Origin: Paraliobacillus ryukyuensis
GTDB lineage: Bacteria; Bacillota; Bacilli; Bacillales; Amphibacillaceae
Assembly (NCBI RefSeq): GCF_003315295.1
Contig: NZ_QNRI01000001.1
Coordinates: forward strand, 124,001 to 188,000
Direction: 5' to 3'
Length of the DNA: 64,000 nt
In this document: positions 1 to 8,255 of the stretch, in pieces
How positions within the stretch are numbered: the stretch's first letter is position 1
How the letters are laid out: each line of letters begins with the position of its first letter
Notes under the pieces: model-generated
What the model was told of the DNA's origin: nothing
Databases searched by the model: none
Seen by the model: only the letters and a program-made list of their open reading frames with translations
Position numbers and translations under genes: made by a program

Positions 1-57
1 CTAATTTTAGCGATCTTTTTTTATTTATTGAGATTTAGTTTGGATCTACAGTTTTAA
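1..57 (+). CDS. 3' end of an upstream gene, possibly rhomboid protease GluP
   Basis: The first frame is open from the window edge for 18 codons and ends in TAA at 55-57. The visible tail is hydrophobic (LILAIFFYLLRF) and looks like the last part of a membrane helix. In B. subtilis the gene immediately upstream of yqgQ is gluP (yqgP), a rhomboid membrane protease, so position and hydrophobicity fit it. Too little sequence is present to identify the family. Confidence 0.35.
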   Translation, partial: LILAIFFYLLRFSLDLQF

Positions 58-80
58 ATCATTTGCAAAATAATAAGTTC

Positions 81-121
81 GATTTTTTGTAATTAATTTT
101 TTGTTAATTTTTTGTTATAAT
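81..121 (+). promoter_or_regulatory. Triple T-rich direct repeat with -10 element before yqgQ
   Basis: Three near-identical units of the form ATTTTTTGTTA follow one another at about 81-118. The last runs into TATAAT at 116-121, a good sigma-A -10 box. No -35 box lies at the normal distance. It may be a promoter for yqgQ-glcK, with the T-tracts acting as UP-like or curved DNA; this is inference. Confidence 0.35.
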
Positions 122-136
122 GAAATAGGTGATATA

Positions 137-343
137 ATGAAAACGGTTTATGACGTACAACAGTTATTAAAGAGATTTGGAACGATTATCTATATTGGTG
201 ATCGTTTAGCAGATTTAGAAATGATGGAAATGGAAGTTAGAGAACTATATCAAGCACAGTGTATACCAACAAACGATTATCAGATGGCAATATTATTGTT
301 AAGACAAGAAAAATCGCAATTGTTGCATGGGGGAGGAGAATAA
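137..343 (+). CDS. yqgQ: YqgQ family protein (DUF910)
   Basis: A 68-residue protein of the small YqgQ family, recognised from the pattern YDVQQLLKRFGTxIYxGDRLADLExM and from a position directly ahead of glucokinase as in B. subtilis. The family is a compact helical bundle of unknown biochemical role. The ATG at 137 is chosen over an in-frame upstream TTG at 101 because AGGTGAT lies just before it and the family starts at this residue. The stop is two bases before the glcK ATG, and the glcK ribosome binding site lies inside this gene, so the two are probably translated together. Confidence 0.85.
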   Translation: MKTVYDVQQLLKRFGTIIYIGDRLADLEMMEMEVRELYQAQCIPTNDYQMAILLLRQEKSQLLHGGGE

Positions 344-344
344 A

Positions 345-1307
345 ATGAATAGAAAATTAATTGGTGTGGATATAGGTGGAACAACAATTAAGATAGGTAT
401 TATCACATATGAAGGTGAATTGTTACATAAATGGGAGATACCGACAGATAAACGCAACAGTGCCAACCACATACCTGAGGATATTTGGAATTCTATACAA
501 GATAAATTAACGGAGCAACATATTGAGCGAACTTCGATTGTTGGCATTGGTGTAGGTGCACCAGGATTCGTTGATACATCCACAGGAAATGTTTCCGTTG
601 CTGTTAATATTGGATGGCGGAATTTCGATTTGGGACAAGCGATTCATGAATTATCAAAATTACCTGTTTATGTAGACAACGATGCCAATATTGCTGCAGT
701 TGGGGAGAATTGGAAAGGGTCTGGGAATCTAGCAGAAAATATTATTGCGATCACACTTGGCACTGGAGTAGGCGGGGGCATCATAGCAAATGGACATGTT
801 ATAAACGGTACGAATGGTACAGCAGGTGAGATTGGTCATATCACAGTTGAACCAGAAGGTGGAGCTCCTTGTAATTGTGGGAGAACTGGCTGTTTAGAAA
901 CAGTTACATCAGCTACAGGAATTGCACGTCAAGCAAAAGAAGCGGTCGACGCTGGAAAAGATACACGCCTGAAACAAAGATTAGAAAGAAATCAATTATT
1001 AACGGCAAAAGATGTTTTTGATTTAGCAAAAGAAGGGGATAACGTATCGCAATCGATTGTGGCTCACGTTACCGATACATTAGGGTATGCTATTGCAAAT
1101 GTAGCTACAGTGATTAATCCATCAAAGATTGTAATCGGTGGTGGCGTTTCAAAAGCAGGAGAAGATTTATTAAGACCACTTCGTTATGCATTTGAAAAAT
1201 ATGCATTACCTCGAATTAACGAAGGTTGTGAATTTGTTATTGCTGCATTAGAAAATGATGCTGGTATTTACGGTGGTGCGTATTTAGTAAAACAAAACCA
1301 TTCGTAA
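345..1307 (+). CDS. glcK: Glucokinase (ROK family)
   Basis: Phosphorylates glucose to glucose-6-phosphate with ATP in the cytoplasm, feeding glycolysis. The 320-residue protein has the ROK-family layout: N-terminal phosphate-binding loop DIGGTTIKIG (9-18), sugar-site DNDAN (111-115), GEIGH (161-165) and the zinc-binding CNCGRTGC (176-183). The ATG at 345 follows GGGAGGAG with good spacing; the in-frame ATG at 327 lies inside yqgQ and lacks such a site. It is the B. subtilis glcK (yqgR) orthologue by order and length. Low-specificity ROK sugar kinases are an alternative, but the locus argues for glucokinase. Confidence 0.92.
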   Translation: MNRKLIGVDIGGTTIKIGIITYEGELLHKWEIPTDKRNSANHIPEDIWNSIQDKLTEQHIERTSIVGIGVGAPGFVDTSTGNVSVAVNIGWRNFDLGQAIHELSKLPVYVDNDANIAAVGENWKGSGNLAENIIAITLGTGVGGGIIANGHVINGTNGTAGEIGHITVEPEGGAPCNCGRTGCLETVTSATGIARQAKEAVDAGKDTRLKQRLERNQLLTAKDVFDLAKEGDNVSQSIVAHVTDTLGYAIANVATVINPSKIVIGGGVSKAGEDLLRPLRYAFEKYALPRINEGCEFVIAALENDAGIYGGAYLVKQNHS

Positions 1308-1373
1308 AATACTTAGGTATAAATGACTATTTTTCTGTTGAAATGTTACTATTAGCAAACTAATTACAATTTT

Positions 1374-1399
1374 CCCCTGTTAAGGGGGTTTATTTTTTT
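1374..1399 (+). terminator. Weak terminator after glcK
   Basis: A short CCCC/GGGG stem with a six-base loop is followed by a T-rich run (TTTATTTTTTT). Stem strength is modest, so this may act together with the palindrome at 1434-1465. Confidence 0.4.
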
Positions 1400-1433
1400 G
1401 GCTTTTTTTAATAAAATAGGTTAATATTAAATT

Positions 1434-1465
1434 AACGTAAAAAAAGTTGAAACTTTTTTTACGTT
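1434..1465. other. Perfect 15-bp palindrome upstream of the LtaS-like gene
   Basis: Arms AACGTAAAAAAAGTT (1434-1448) and its exact reverse complement (1451-1465) are separated by only GA. As RNA it makes a hairpin ending in an interrupted T-run, so it could terminate transcription. As DNA it could be an operator about 117 bases upstream of the next start codon. Confidence 0.5.
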
Positions 1466-1581
1466 TCTTACGTCGTATTATATGAGACTATTTAGTTTGT
1501 GACTAATTAACACAACATGGATTAAACAAACATAAATTAAACGTACATTGAACATTATGTTTCTAGGAGGACGAAGTTGGT

Positions 1582-3516
1582 ATGTTTTATCAAAACAGAA
1601 AGATACCTTTATACGTAATAGCAAGTCTTTTATTTGGACTAAAAACGTATATTGTCTATCGATTCATTTTTAATATTGAATTAGACAATGCAATGCAAGA
1701 GATTATATTATTTATTAACCCGTTTGTTTCCGCATTTTTAGTATTTGCGCTTAGTATATGGTTTAAAGAAAAACGGCAATTGAAATTCACTCGATATGCT
1801 ATGTTAATAGGATCTTTAATTTTGTATTTTAATCTAGTATTCTATCGGAATTTCACAGATTTCTTGACCATCCCGGTATTGTTCCAGGGAAGTAATGCTG
1901 CAGACTTGGGATCAAGTGTGATGGCTTTAATTCACATTCCAGATATTTTGTTATTTTTAGATGTAGCAATTGTTTGGTATTTAAGTAAAAAATATGGCAC
2001 AGCTTTGTCAGTTTCTTATCATAAACGCAATAAAGTTCTAGCATTTAGCTTGTCCATTGCTTTCTTAATGGGTAACTACATTCTTGCAGAAATTGAACGA
2101 CCTCAATTATTGCAACGTACCTTTGATAGAGAGTATCTTGTGAAAAATATTGGGATATTTAACTATCATATCTATGATATTGTGCAACAATCTAAATCAA
2201 AAGCGCAGCGTGTGTTCGCAGATGGAAATGAACTAGCTGAAATAGAAGATTACATTAATAACAATACAACGGATAACAGCAAATCAGATATGTTTGGCAT
2301 TGCTAAAGATAAAAATGTTATTTTTATCTCATTAGAATCAATGCAAAGTTTTGTTATTAATAACACATTACATGGTGAAGAAATTACACCTTTCTTAAAT
2401 GACTTAGTAGAAGATAGTTATTATTTTGAGAACTTTTATCACCAAACAGAACAAGGTAAAACGTCAGATTCAGAGTTTTTAGTAGAGACAGGCTTGTATC
2501 CATTACCTAGTGGTGCTGTTTTCTTTACACATGGTCAAAATGAATACAACTCTACAACTGAGATATTAAAAAATAACGGCTACACATCTAACGTATTCCA
2601 TGCAAACAACAAAAGCTTTTGGAATAGGGATGTTATGTATGATAATCTAGGAATAGATAAGTTTTATGACGTTGAATCTTACGATGTAAATGATGAAAAT
2701 TCAGTTGGTTGGGGACTAAAAGATAAACCGTTCTTTGACCAGTCGATTAAATATTTAGAGGATTTACCAGAACCTTATTATTCACGTTTTATAACGTTGA
2801 CCAATCATTATCCGTTTGATTTGGATCCAGAAGACGCAACTATTGACAAATTTGATTCAAATTCGAAGACATTAAATCAATATTTCCAAACGGTTCGTTA
2901 CACAGATGAAGCAATTAAAGAATTTTTCTCTGATTTAAAAGCTTCGGGAGAATATGAAGATTCAATAATCGTATTAATGGGTGACCACTACGGAATCAGT
3001 GATTTTCACGATAAGGCAATGGCTCAGTATTTAGATAAAGAAGAAATCACACCGTATGATCACATCCAATTACAACGTGTTCCATTTATTATCCATATCC
3101 CTGGTCAAGATGGTAAGGTGATGTCAGAGGTGGCTGGGCAAATTGATGTAAAACCAACATTAACGCATTTGCTTGGAATTGATGATAGCGATGATTTAAG
3201 TTTTGGAACCGATTTGTTTGGTGAAAATCGTAAAGGCTATATTGCATTACGCGACGGTAGTTTTATTAGTAACGATTATATTTATACAAAAGATCAGTGT
3301 TTCAATCGTTCAACTGGTGAATTAATAGCGGCTGAAACAGAAGGAATTACAGATGATGAACATACTAAGCAAGAAAATGCTTGTCAGCCTATAGAAGAAA
3401 AAGTAGCAAAAGAACTTTCATACTCTGATCAGATCATTTATGGAGACCTATTTAGATTCCACGATTTCAAAAATGAAAATGAAGAGACAAATGAAAGTAA
3501 GAATGAAAGTGAATAG
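1582..3516 (+). CDS. yqgS: Lipoteichoic acid synthase-type sulfatase (LtaS family)
   Basis: Membrane-anchored enzyme of the LtaS family, which polymerises glycerol-phosphate from phosphatidylglycerol onto lipoteichoic acid outside the cell. The 644-residue protein has about five N-terminal membrane helices (roughly 8-190) and an extracellular sulfatase-type domain. Expected active-site residues are present: Glu252 in SLESMQ, nucleophile Thr294 in QGKTSD and Asp468-His469 in MGDHYG. By position, after glcK and before yqgX, it matches B. subtilis YqgS, one of four LtaS paralogues. It could be a primary synthase or an accessory primase. The C-terminus is unusually acidic (ENEETNESKNESE). AGGAGG lies 11 bases before the ATG. 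Confidence 0.88.
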   Translation: MFYQNRKIPLYVIASLLFGLKTYIVYRFIFNIELDNAMQEIILFINPFVSAFLVFALSIWFKEKRQLKFTRYAMLIGSLILYFNLVFYRNFTDFLTIPVLFQGSNAADLGSSVMALIHIPDILLFLDVAIVWYLSKKYGTALSVSYHKRNKVLAFSLSIAFLMGNYILAEIERPQLLQRTFDREYLVKNIGIFNYHIYDIVQQSKSKAQRVFADGNELAEIEDYINNNTTDNSKSDMFGIAKDKNVIFISLESMQSFVINNTLHGEEITPFLNDLVEDSYYFENFYHQTEQGKTSDSEFLVETGLYPLPSGAVFFTHGQNEYNSTTEILKNNGYTSNVFHANNKSFWNRDVMYDNLGIDKFYDVESYDVNDENSVGWGLKDKPFFDQSIKYLEDLPEPYYSRFITLTNHYPFDLDPEDATIDKFDSNSKTLNQYFQTVRYTDEAIKEFFSDLKASGEYEDSIIVLMGDHYGISDFHDKAMAQYLDKEEITPYDHIQLQRVPFIIHIPGQDGKVMSEVAGQIDVKPTLTHLLGIDDSDDLSFGTDLFGENRKGYIALRDGSFISNDYIYTKDQCFNRSTGELIAAETEGITDDEHTKQENACQPIEEKVAKELSYSDQIIYGDLFRFHDFKNENEETNESKNESE

Positions 3517-3524
3517 TATATGAA

Positions 3525-3557
3525 AAAGAGGATCGATTGTAAATCGATCCTCTTTTT
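3525..3557 (+). terminator. Terminator of the LtaS-like gene
   Basis: A strong stem, GAGGATCGATT paired with AATCGATCCTC, is followed by TTTTT, nine bases past the stop codon. Confidence 0.9.
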
Positions 3558-3695
3558 ATATAGCGTTCATATAGGAAGTAGTTCAGGCTCTATACTAAAT
3601 GTGGTGTTATCCCTTGATTTATCAAAGGTTCCATCGAAGCAAAAAAAACACAGTCAATGCCCTCTCTTTTGTTCCCCTAAAGCAGAGGTAATATG

Positions 3696-3880
3696 TGAGA
3701 CTCCTGCGGGAACAGCAAATGTTTTCGATGGGACGAGTAATCGCAGTCTCACGTGTCCGAAGATCCACTTGGTTAAGCGGCTAGAAGTTAGACGAAAACC
3801 GTCACGTCCTGTGACAACGTCTAACTGACCCACGTCCTGTGTGCCCGAGGCCGTGCCCGAGGAAAGCGAGTATATTTTCC
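3696..3880 (+). repeat. Dispersed intergenic repeat, copy 1
   Basis: A block of about 185 bases, more GC-rich than its surroundings, runs from GAGACTCCTGCGGGAACAGC to a GCCCGAGGAAAGCGAG segment. Its core (about 3698-3754) is repeated almost exactly, in opposite orientation, at about 39500-39555, and the outer segments also correspond. The CTCCTGCGGGAACAG and CCCGAGGAAAGCG modules are, to my knowledge, common in intergenic repeats of Bacillaceae. An apparent 102-codon reading frame across it is fortuitous. The function is unknown. Confidence 0.75.
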
Positions 3881-4571
3881 ATGCGATTCAGGTGCAAGTA
3901 TGATTAATAATGTAAGTGTAATAAAAGAGATGGTGGAGTGAATATGACACCACCACATTTGACAGAGAACCGTAGTTCATTGGAGAGGGTATGAGAAATA
4001 CTATAGTGTAATTGTAAAAAATTAAAAATCAACATACTTTCAATAACTCACCATCCGAACGAAAGGGTTATTATACCATGTTGAACTAGATCCATTATGA
4101 AAAGCAGTGATGATTAAAAATTTTGATGGCTTATGAAGCTAAAGGAAACGTATTAAAATTGTGAATATAAAAAAACTTCACATGTGGAAGTTCTTTTTTT
4201 ATAGCTAATTAATGTACAAGTAGCTAACTAAGAATGGATGTTACTACTGTGGTGATGGAAAAGAAACCAAAAATAATTGCAGATGATCCTGTTACAATGG
4301 CCGCAGAAATATTTTTTGACTTAATTTCTCGACATACAGCTAAACTAGATAAACTTGTAATAATAATTAATATGATTGCTAATGCCATTTTTCTTCCTCA
4401 CTTTCCATTTTATTTATTATGAACTAATCTAAATTTATATATTGATCGTTAATACACAAGGTAATTAACGGTTAAATTGGTGAATTTGCTAATTATCTTT
4501 TCACATTTTAAAATAATATATATACTTTGTCGAGTACTATTTCGAAACTTTTTGAAAAGGGTGAACAAACA
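3881..4571. other. Gene-poor stretch with terminator-like hairpin
   Basis: No convincing gene is seen. A hairpin AACTTC/GAAGTT followed by a long T-run at 4171-4200 looks like a plus-strand terminator, yet no gene lies upstream of it apart from a 16-codon frame at about 3943. A 62-codon frame at 4234-4422 has no ribosome binding site. The stretch may be the remains of a lost gene that kept its terminator. Confidence 0.45.
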
Positions 4572-5189
4572 GTGAACATTAAAGGTTTATCATTAGGAGA
4601 TTTAGGAACCAATGGGTACATTATATTTAAAAATAACAAAGCACTTATGATTGACCCAGGTGGAGATGCAGAACGTCTAATATACTATCTAAAACAAAAT
4701 GACTTACAGATCATCGCGATTTTATTAACACATGCACATTTTGATCATATAGGCGCATTAGACGATGTGAGGGATAAGTATCATGCACCAGTTTATTTAC
4801 ATGATAGTGAAGCAAACTGGTTAGCTGACCCGTCGCTAAATGGCTCTAGTATATTTCCAGTTTCAGAAGTACGCTGCAAACCAGTAGATTACTACTTACA
4901 GCCAGGTAATATGGTCATTGATTCATTTGAATTTAATGTTATTCACACTCCTGGTCATTCACCTGGAGGAATAAGCTTTGTGTTCGATTCCGAAAAGTTT
5001 GTTGTTTCTGGAGATTGTTTATTTCAAAATGGAATAGGCAGAACGGACTTGCCTGGCGGGAATCAGCAGGAATTAATGAATTCCATTAAGCAAAAACTAC
5101 TTCAATTACCAGAAGACTATACGGTATATCCAGGTCACGGTCCAAAAACTACAATTAAGAGAGAAAAGCAAATGAATCCTTTTCTCTAA
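4572..5189 (+). CDS. yqgX: Metallo-beta-lactamase-fold hydrolase (glyoxalase II-like)
   Basis: A 205-residue cytoplasmic MBL-fold hydrolase of the YqgX type, probably acting on a glutathione- or bacillithiol-thioester-like substrate. The zinc motif THAHFDH spans about 53-59, followed by TPGHSPGG, SGDCLF and a terminal GHGP histidine, giving the full set of metal ligands. The conserved N-terminus LGxLGTNGYII implies a GTG start at 4572 after AAAGGGTG; an upstream TTG at 4527 would add 15 residues not found in the family. Order matches B. subtilis yqgX near comG. Substrate specificity cannot be read from sequence. Confidence 0.85.
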   Translation: MNIKGLSLGDLGTNGYIIFKNNKALMIDPGGDAERLIYYLKQNDLQIIAILLTHAHFDHIGALDDVRDKYHAPVYLHDSEANWLADPSLNGSSIFPVSEVRCKPVDYYLQPGNMVIDSFEFNVIHTPGHSPGGISFVFDSEKFVVSGDCLFQNGIGRTDLPGGNQQELMNSIKQKLLQLPEDYTVYPGHGPKTTIKREKQMNPFL

Positions 5190-5203
5190 CATCTTATGGG
5201 CAC

Positions 5204-5239
5204 AAAAAAACGGAGCTATTTTAAACTGTTCCGTTTTTT
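5204..5239. terminator. Terminator between yqgX and tRNA-Gln
   Basis: AAAAAACGGA pairs with TCCGTTTTTT around a 15-base loop. Because A and T runs flank both sides it can work for yqgX on the plus strand and for the minus-strand tRNA. Confidence 0.8.
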
Positions 5240-5240
5240 A

Positions 5241-5313
5241 CTGGGCTAGTTGGATTCGAACCAACGGAATCACGGAATCAAAATCCGCTGCCTTACCGCT
5301 TGGCTATAGCCCA
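5241..5313 (-). tRNA. tRNA-Gln (anticodon TTG)
   Basis: The minus strand folds as a complete cloverleaf. The acceptor stem is TGGGCTA/TAGCCCA with discriminator G, the D arm is GCCAAGCGGTAAGGC, the anticodon stem is GCGGA/TCCGT around loop TTTTGAT (anticodon TTG), and the T arm is GTTGG-TTCGAAT-CCAAC. It closely resembles Bacillus tRNA-Gln. The CCA end is not encoded. It lies downstream of comGG on the same strand. Confidence 0.95.
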
Positions 5314-5353
5314 ATTATACAAATAGCCTGTGTAAGAACCATCATGTTATGCA

Positions 5354-5740
5354 TTATTTATCATTCATTTCTATTTGTTTATTCCAATATTTAGTATAAC
5401 CTCTGGTTGTTACCGTCTCAATTCTAACTTGTAAAACTTCTGAATCATGCGTTTGATATTGGACTGTTGCGGAACCATTCGGAAACTCATAAGCGATATC
5501 TTTAAATGGAAGTTTAATTTTTTGATGCCTAATTTCATCGAACAGTTTACCTGACGTCATTTGCCGTAGTGTTTCCAATTTAATTTGTTCGAGCTGATTA
5601 TTCGTCATTTGCTTACTATTCTCATAGAGCGTGACACTAGTTAATACACATAACAGAAGCATTATTGCGATAAAACAGATATATGGAAAAATAAATCCTC
5701 GTTGTTTGACATGCTTAGTCAAATGTAAATTTCTTAGCAA
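5354..5740 (-). CDS. comGG: Competence pseudopilus protein ComGG
   Basis: Last gene of the comG operon, encoding a minor component of the competence pseudopilus. The protein is about 128 residues with one N-terminal hydrophobic segment (GFIFPYICFIAIMLLLCVL) and no classical prepilin cleavage motif with Glu+5, as is typical for ComGG. It overlaps comGF. A GTG at 5749 and a TTG at 5740 are both possible starts; AAGGTGAT is well spaced only for the TTG. Identification rests mainly on operon position, size and the single helix, since ComGG is poorly conserved. Confidence 0.7.
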   Translation of the reverse strand: MLRNLHLTKHVKQRGFIFPYICFIAIMLLLCVLTSVTLYENSKQMTNNQLEQIKLETLRQMTSGKLFDEIRHQKIKLPFKDIAYEFPNGSATVQYQTHDSEVLQVRIETVTTRGYTKYWNKQIEMNDK

Positions 5741-6161
5741 ATCGATCACCTTCTTTTAAACGGATTAATACTTGTATCCCAGTTTTTGTTGGTTTGACAG
5801 TAAAATTAGTGATATCTCTGATTAATATTTCTTGACCTTTTCGATTCACTTGTCGACGAATGCTTGAACCATATAAAGAAACCGAAATATTTTCGTCATT
5901 TGGACTAATAAAGTGAATCGAATTGCTTGTATGATAATCATAACTGTTAGCTTGGATTTCATCATTTAAGAAATGAAAAAACTGTCGAGCAGAGTAAGTA
6001 TCGGTAAAATGACGTTGGTCTAAGAGCTTATAAAACGTGGGGATAAAAAGTAAAATCGATCTTATAACCATTAAAGAAATAAAGACTTGAACGAGGGAAA
6101 ACCCATTTTCATTCTTTTGGATAGTAGTACAGACAGACGCTTTCTTTATTATTTTTACCAT
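5715..6161 (-). CDS. comGF: Competence pseudopilus protein ComGF
   Basis: Minor pseudopilin-like protein needed for transformation. From the ATG at 6161 it is about 148 residues with an N-terminal segment NGFSLVQVFISLMVIRS that resembles a type IV pilin signal, although the +5 residue is Gln rather than Glu, as in other ComGF proteins. The start is chosen so that the hydrophobic segment lies near the N-terminus; a frame opening at 6221 would add residues overlapping comGE further. It overlaps comGE upstream and comGG downstream, which implies coupled translation through the operon. Confidence 0.75.
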   Translation of the reverse strand: MVKIIKKASVCTTIQKNENGFSLVQVFISLMVIRSILLFIPTFYKLLDQRHFTDTYSARQFFHFLNDEIQANSYDYHTSNSIHFISPNDENISVSLYGSSIRRQVNRKGQEILIRDITNFTVKPTKTGIQVLIRLKEGDRFAKKFTFD

Positions 6162-6438
6162 TGGACCATTGCGCACATCCTTTCCATAGCGGTTCTTCAA
6201 AAGTATAAGTAAACTCAACAAAGGTGTGATTAATCTCTGTTGTAGACGATTGAAATGATTGATTTAATAGTTGATCATGTAAAAGAGACTGTATCTCTAC
6301 ACGATTTTGTAATAGTGAATGTTCAGTGGATAATTGATAAAAAACAGGAACAATTGTAAAAGCGATCATCATAATGATACTAAACGTAACGATCAATTCA
6401 GATAATATAAATCCGTTTTGTTTATTTTTCGCGTACAT
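6109..6438 (-). CDS. comGE: Competence pseudopilin-like protein ComGE
   Basis: About 109 residues. The N-terminus, NGFILSELIVTFSIIMM, is a type IV prepilin motif with Gly-Phe at the cleavage point and Glu at +5, so it should be processed by the ComC prepilin peptidase and join the competence pseudopilus. The ATG at 6438 is taken because it places the motif about eight residues from the start; the open frame continues upstream to 6528 inside comGD but without pilin-like sequence. It overlaps comGD by 17 bases and comGF by 53 bases. Confidence 0.78.
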   Translation of the reverse strand: MYAKNKQNGFILSELIVTFSIIMMIAFTIVPVFYQLSTEHSLLQNRVEIQSLLHDQLLNQSFQSSTTEINHTFVEFTYTFEEPLWKGCAQWSNGKNNKESVCLYYYPKE

Positions 6439-6859
6439 AACATCTACCTTTTCCAAAAGGAAATACAATTTCCCTTGTTTTATCTGCGATAACAATTTGG
6501 AATCTCCCAGGCTTTTTGATCGTCCCATTTTTAGAGAAAGAAAGAGGAATTTTAAGTGAATAAAGGTTTATATTCCATTTTTTGGGGATTTTCCTGGAAA
6601 TTATTAGTTCTCCTAAACCGCCTTTCCGTATTTCATAAACATTTGAAGTTGGATTAATTGTGAGATAAAGATTTTTATTGCTAATAATTGTATCTTGTTG
6701 CATACGTAATATATCATTACTAAAAATTTGATACCATTGATTAAATTGATATTGTTGATATGTCTTTATATGGATTGTACCACCTATAAATAAAATGATC
6801 GTCAAAATACTCAAAACAATCAATAACTCAACTAAACTAAATCCATGTTGTTTATTCAT
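6422..6859 (-). CDS. comGD: Competence pseudopilin ComGD
   Basis: A 145-residue minor pseudopilin. It begins MNKQHGFSLVELLIVLSIL, a classical type IV prepilin signal with cleavage before Phe and Glu at +5, followed by a long hydrophobic helix. The remainder forms the variable globular head. Its start overlaps the end of comGC by eight bases, so translation is probably coupled. In B. subtilis ComGD is processed by ComC and is essential for DNA binding at the cell surface; the same role is inferred here. Confidence 0.85.
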   Translation of the reverse strand: MNKQHGFSLVELLIVLSILTIILFIGGTIHIKTYQQYQFNQWYQIFSNDILRMQQDTIISNKNLYLTINPTSNVYEIRKGGLGELIISRKIPKKWNINLYSLKIPLSFSKNGTIKKPGRFQIVIADKTREIVFPFGKGRCYVREK

Positions 6860-7172
6860 TCCTTTTCGCCACGATTTCTAGTTCATGCGTACTTGTATCA
6901 CTAAATACAATTCGTTTGGTTTGATTTGAACATTGATCGGACTTAATATATGATTCTTGAACTAATGTGTTTACAGTATCTGGATATCTTCCGGTATCAA
7001 CCACGTAAGTTTGCATCTGATTTTCAATCATTTGTTTTAAAGCATCACAACCTTTTGTTTGTATCTCACTATTTTTCTTAGCAATATTAGGAATAAGTAA
7101 AATTAATAGTGTAGCAATAATTGTTAAAACGATTAACATCTCTATTAGTGTGAATCCCTTTTGGTCTCTCAA
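6852..7172 (-). CDS. comGC: Major competence pseudopilin ComGC
   Basis: Main subunit of the competence pseudopilus that carries DNA across the cell wall. The 106-residue precursor starts MRDQKGFTLIEMLIVLTII, a textbook prepilin leader (cleavage before Phe, Glu at +5). Two cysteines, in KGCDAL and SDQCSN, match the pair that forms an intramolecular disulfide in B. subtilis ComGC. The start codon is TTG at 7172, preceded by AAAGGAG, so expression relies on a weak start codon with a good ribosome site. Order and length fit the family. Confidence 0.92.
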   Translation of the reverse strand: MRDQKGFTLIEMLIVLTIIATLLILLIPNIAKKNSEIQTKGCDALKQMIENQMQTYVVDTGRYPDTVNTLVQESYIKSDQCSNQTKRIVFSDTSTHELEIVAKRNE

Positions 7173-7208
7173 CTCTTCCAGCTCCTTTAATTAATAAAAT
7201 TACTTCGT

Positions 7209-8255
7209 TTAGATCGTTTGAATTAATTGAAACATAGGATACAAAAGTGACATATAAATGAATATGATACTAGTAGCCATCATGACGAAAAAAGTAGGTT
7301 GTATCCAAGCTATTATTTTTTTTGTTTTATTTTGCATTTGTTCCAGTAAATGATCGGCGAAACCTCTCATGTCTTTAGCTAATTCTTCCACATTATTGTT
7401 CTTAAAAAAGATTGTCTCTAAATCAGGTGCTAATAAATGAAGAGAGGGTAAGATATGCTCAATACTTAGACCACCGGCTAAGTGGTCGATTAGCATATTA
7501 CTGTAATAACGGATGATTTGATAATGCGATTGTTGTGTTAGAACTGTTAAACTTCTTTTTAATGAAAGTCCGGATTGTAGTAGTGAACTGAGGTGGAGTG
7601 TGAATAAAAAAGTAGTGTAGGTTTGAGCGAATAGTCGCATAATTGGAAGACGCTGATAGATAGTAATAATTGTTTCAACATTACAATGCCTTTGCATCAA
7701 TAACCAAGTTAATGAAGTAAGCGCGATAAGTAACGTACCAATTATTAATGCATGGAAAAATAGTTGAATAATTTGCAATGCCAAGAGAGTGATATTAGAT
7801 ACATAAGCAGTAGAAGCGAAGAGCTGCATAAAGGCTGGAAAAACATAGCTTTTAATAAAATAAAGTAAACTGATAAACAGAAGGAACAGGACAACAGGAT
7901 AGCGAATAGCTTGTTTGAATTTAATCCATAATTGGTTGTTTTGTTCAATTAGTTGAATACTTTGTTTAAGTGCCTTACTCATGTTTCCATGCGCATTAGC
8001 GAAATATAAAAATGAAACGACCTTATTATCAAACTTTGCTTGTTGTAATGCATCATCGATTGACTTGCCTCGCTTTAAAGCACCCATTAGATGATTTATC
8101 TGTTCTTTCCAAGTAGCATTCCATTTCATTGCATTGAGCGCGTCAATAAGCGAGTAATCTTGTTCTAATAAACGAGTTAATCGAATGAGAAATTTATTTT
8201 GTTCGCTTGAGCTCAATTTTTTGAATTTACTTTTCTTTGCTAAATCCATATGCAT
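7209..8255 (-). CDS. comGB: Competence pseudopilus membrane platform ComGB
   Basis: Polytopic inner-membrane platform protein of the GspF/PilC family, on which the pseudopilus assembles. The 348-residue protein has two repeats of the T2SSF domain, with hydrophobic helices near 120-140, 155-185 and the C-terminus, plus conserved features such as SLLQSGLSL and FADHLLEQM. AAGGAGG lies seven bases before the ATG at 8255. The start overlaps the end of comGA by 29 bases, as in other comG operons. Confidence 0.9.
   Translation of the reverse strand: MHMDLAKKSKFKKLSSSEQNKFLIRLTRLLEQDYSLIDALNAMKWNATWKEQINHLMGALKRGKSIDDALQQAKFDNKVVSFLYFANAHGNMSKALKQSIQLIEQNNQLWIKFKQAIRYPVVLFLLFISLLYFIKSYVFPAFMQLFASTAYVSNITLLALQIIQLFFHALIIGTLLIALTSLTWLLMQRHCNVETIITIYQRLPIMRLFAQTYTTFLFTLHLSSLLQSGLSLKRSLTVLTQQSHYQIIRYYSNMLIDHLAGGLSIEHILPSLHLLAPDLETIFFKNNNVEELAKDMRGFADHLLEQMQNKTKKIIAWIQPTFFVMMATSIIFIYMSLLYPMFQLIQTI

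Noticed and set aside
3520-3828. 102-codon frame after the LtaS-like gene
   Set aside because: It begins inside a terminator hairpin and runs through the dispersed repeat, with no ribosome site and no protein-like composition.
4234-4422. 62-codon frame in the gene-poor region
   Set aside because: No Shine-Dalgarno sequence precedes it and no family features are seen.
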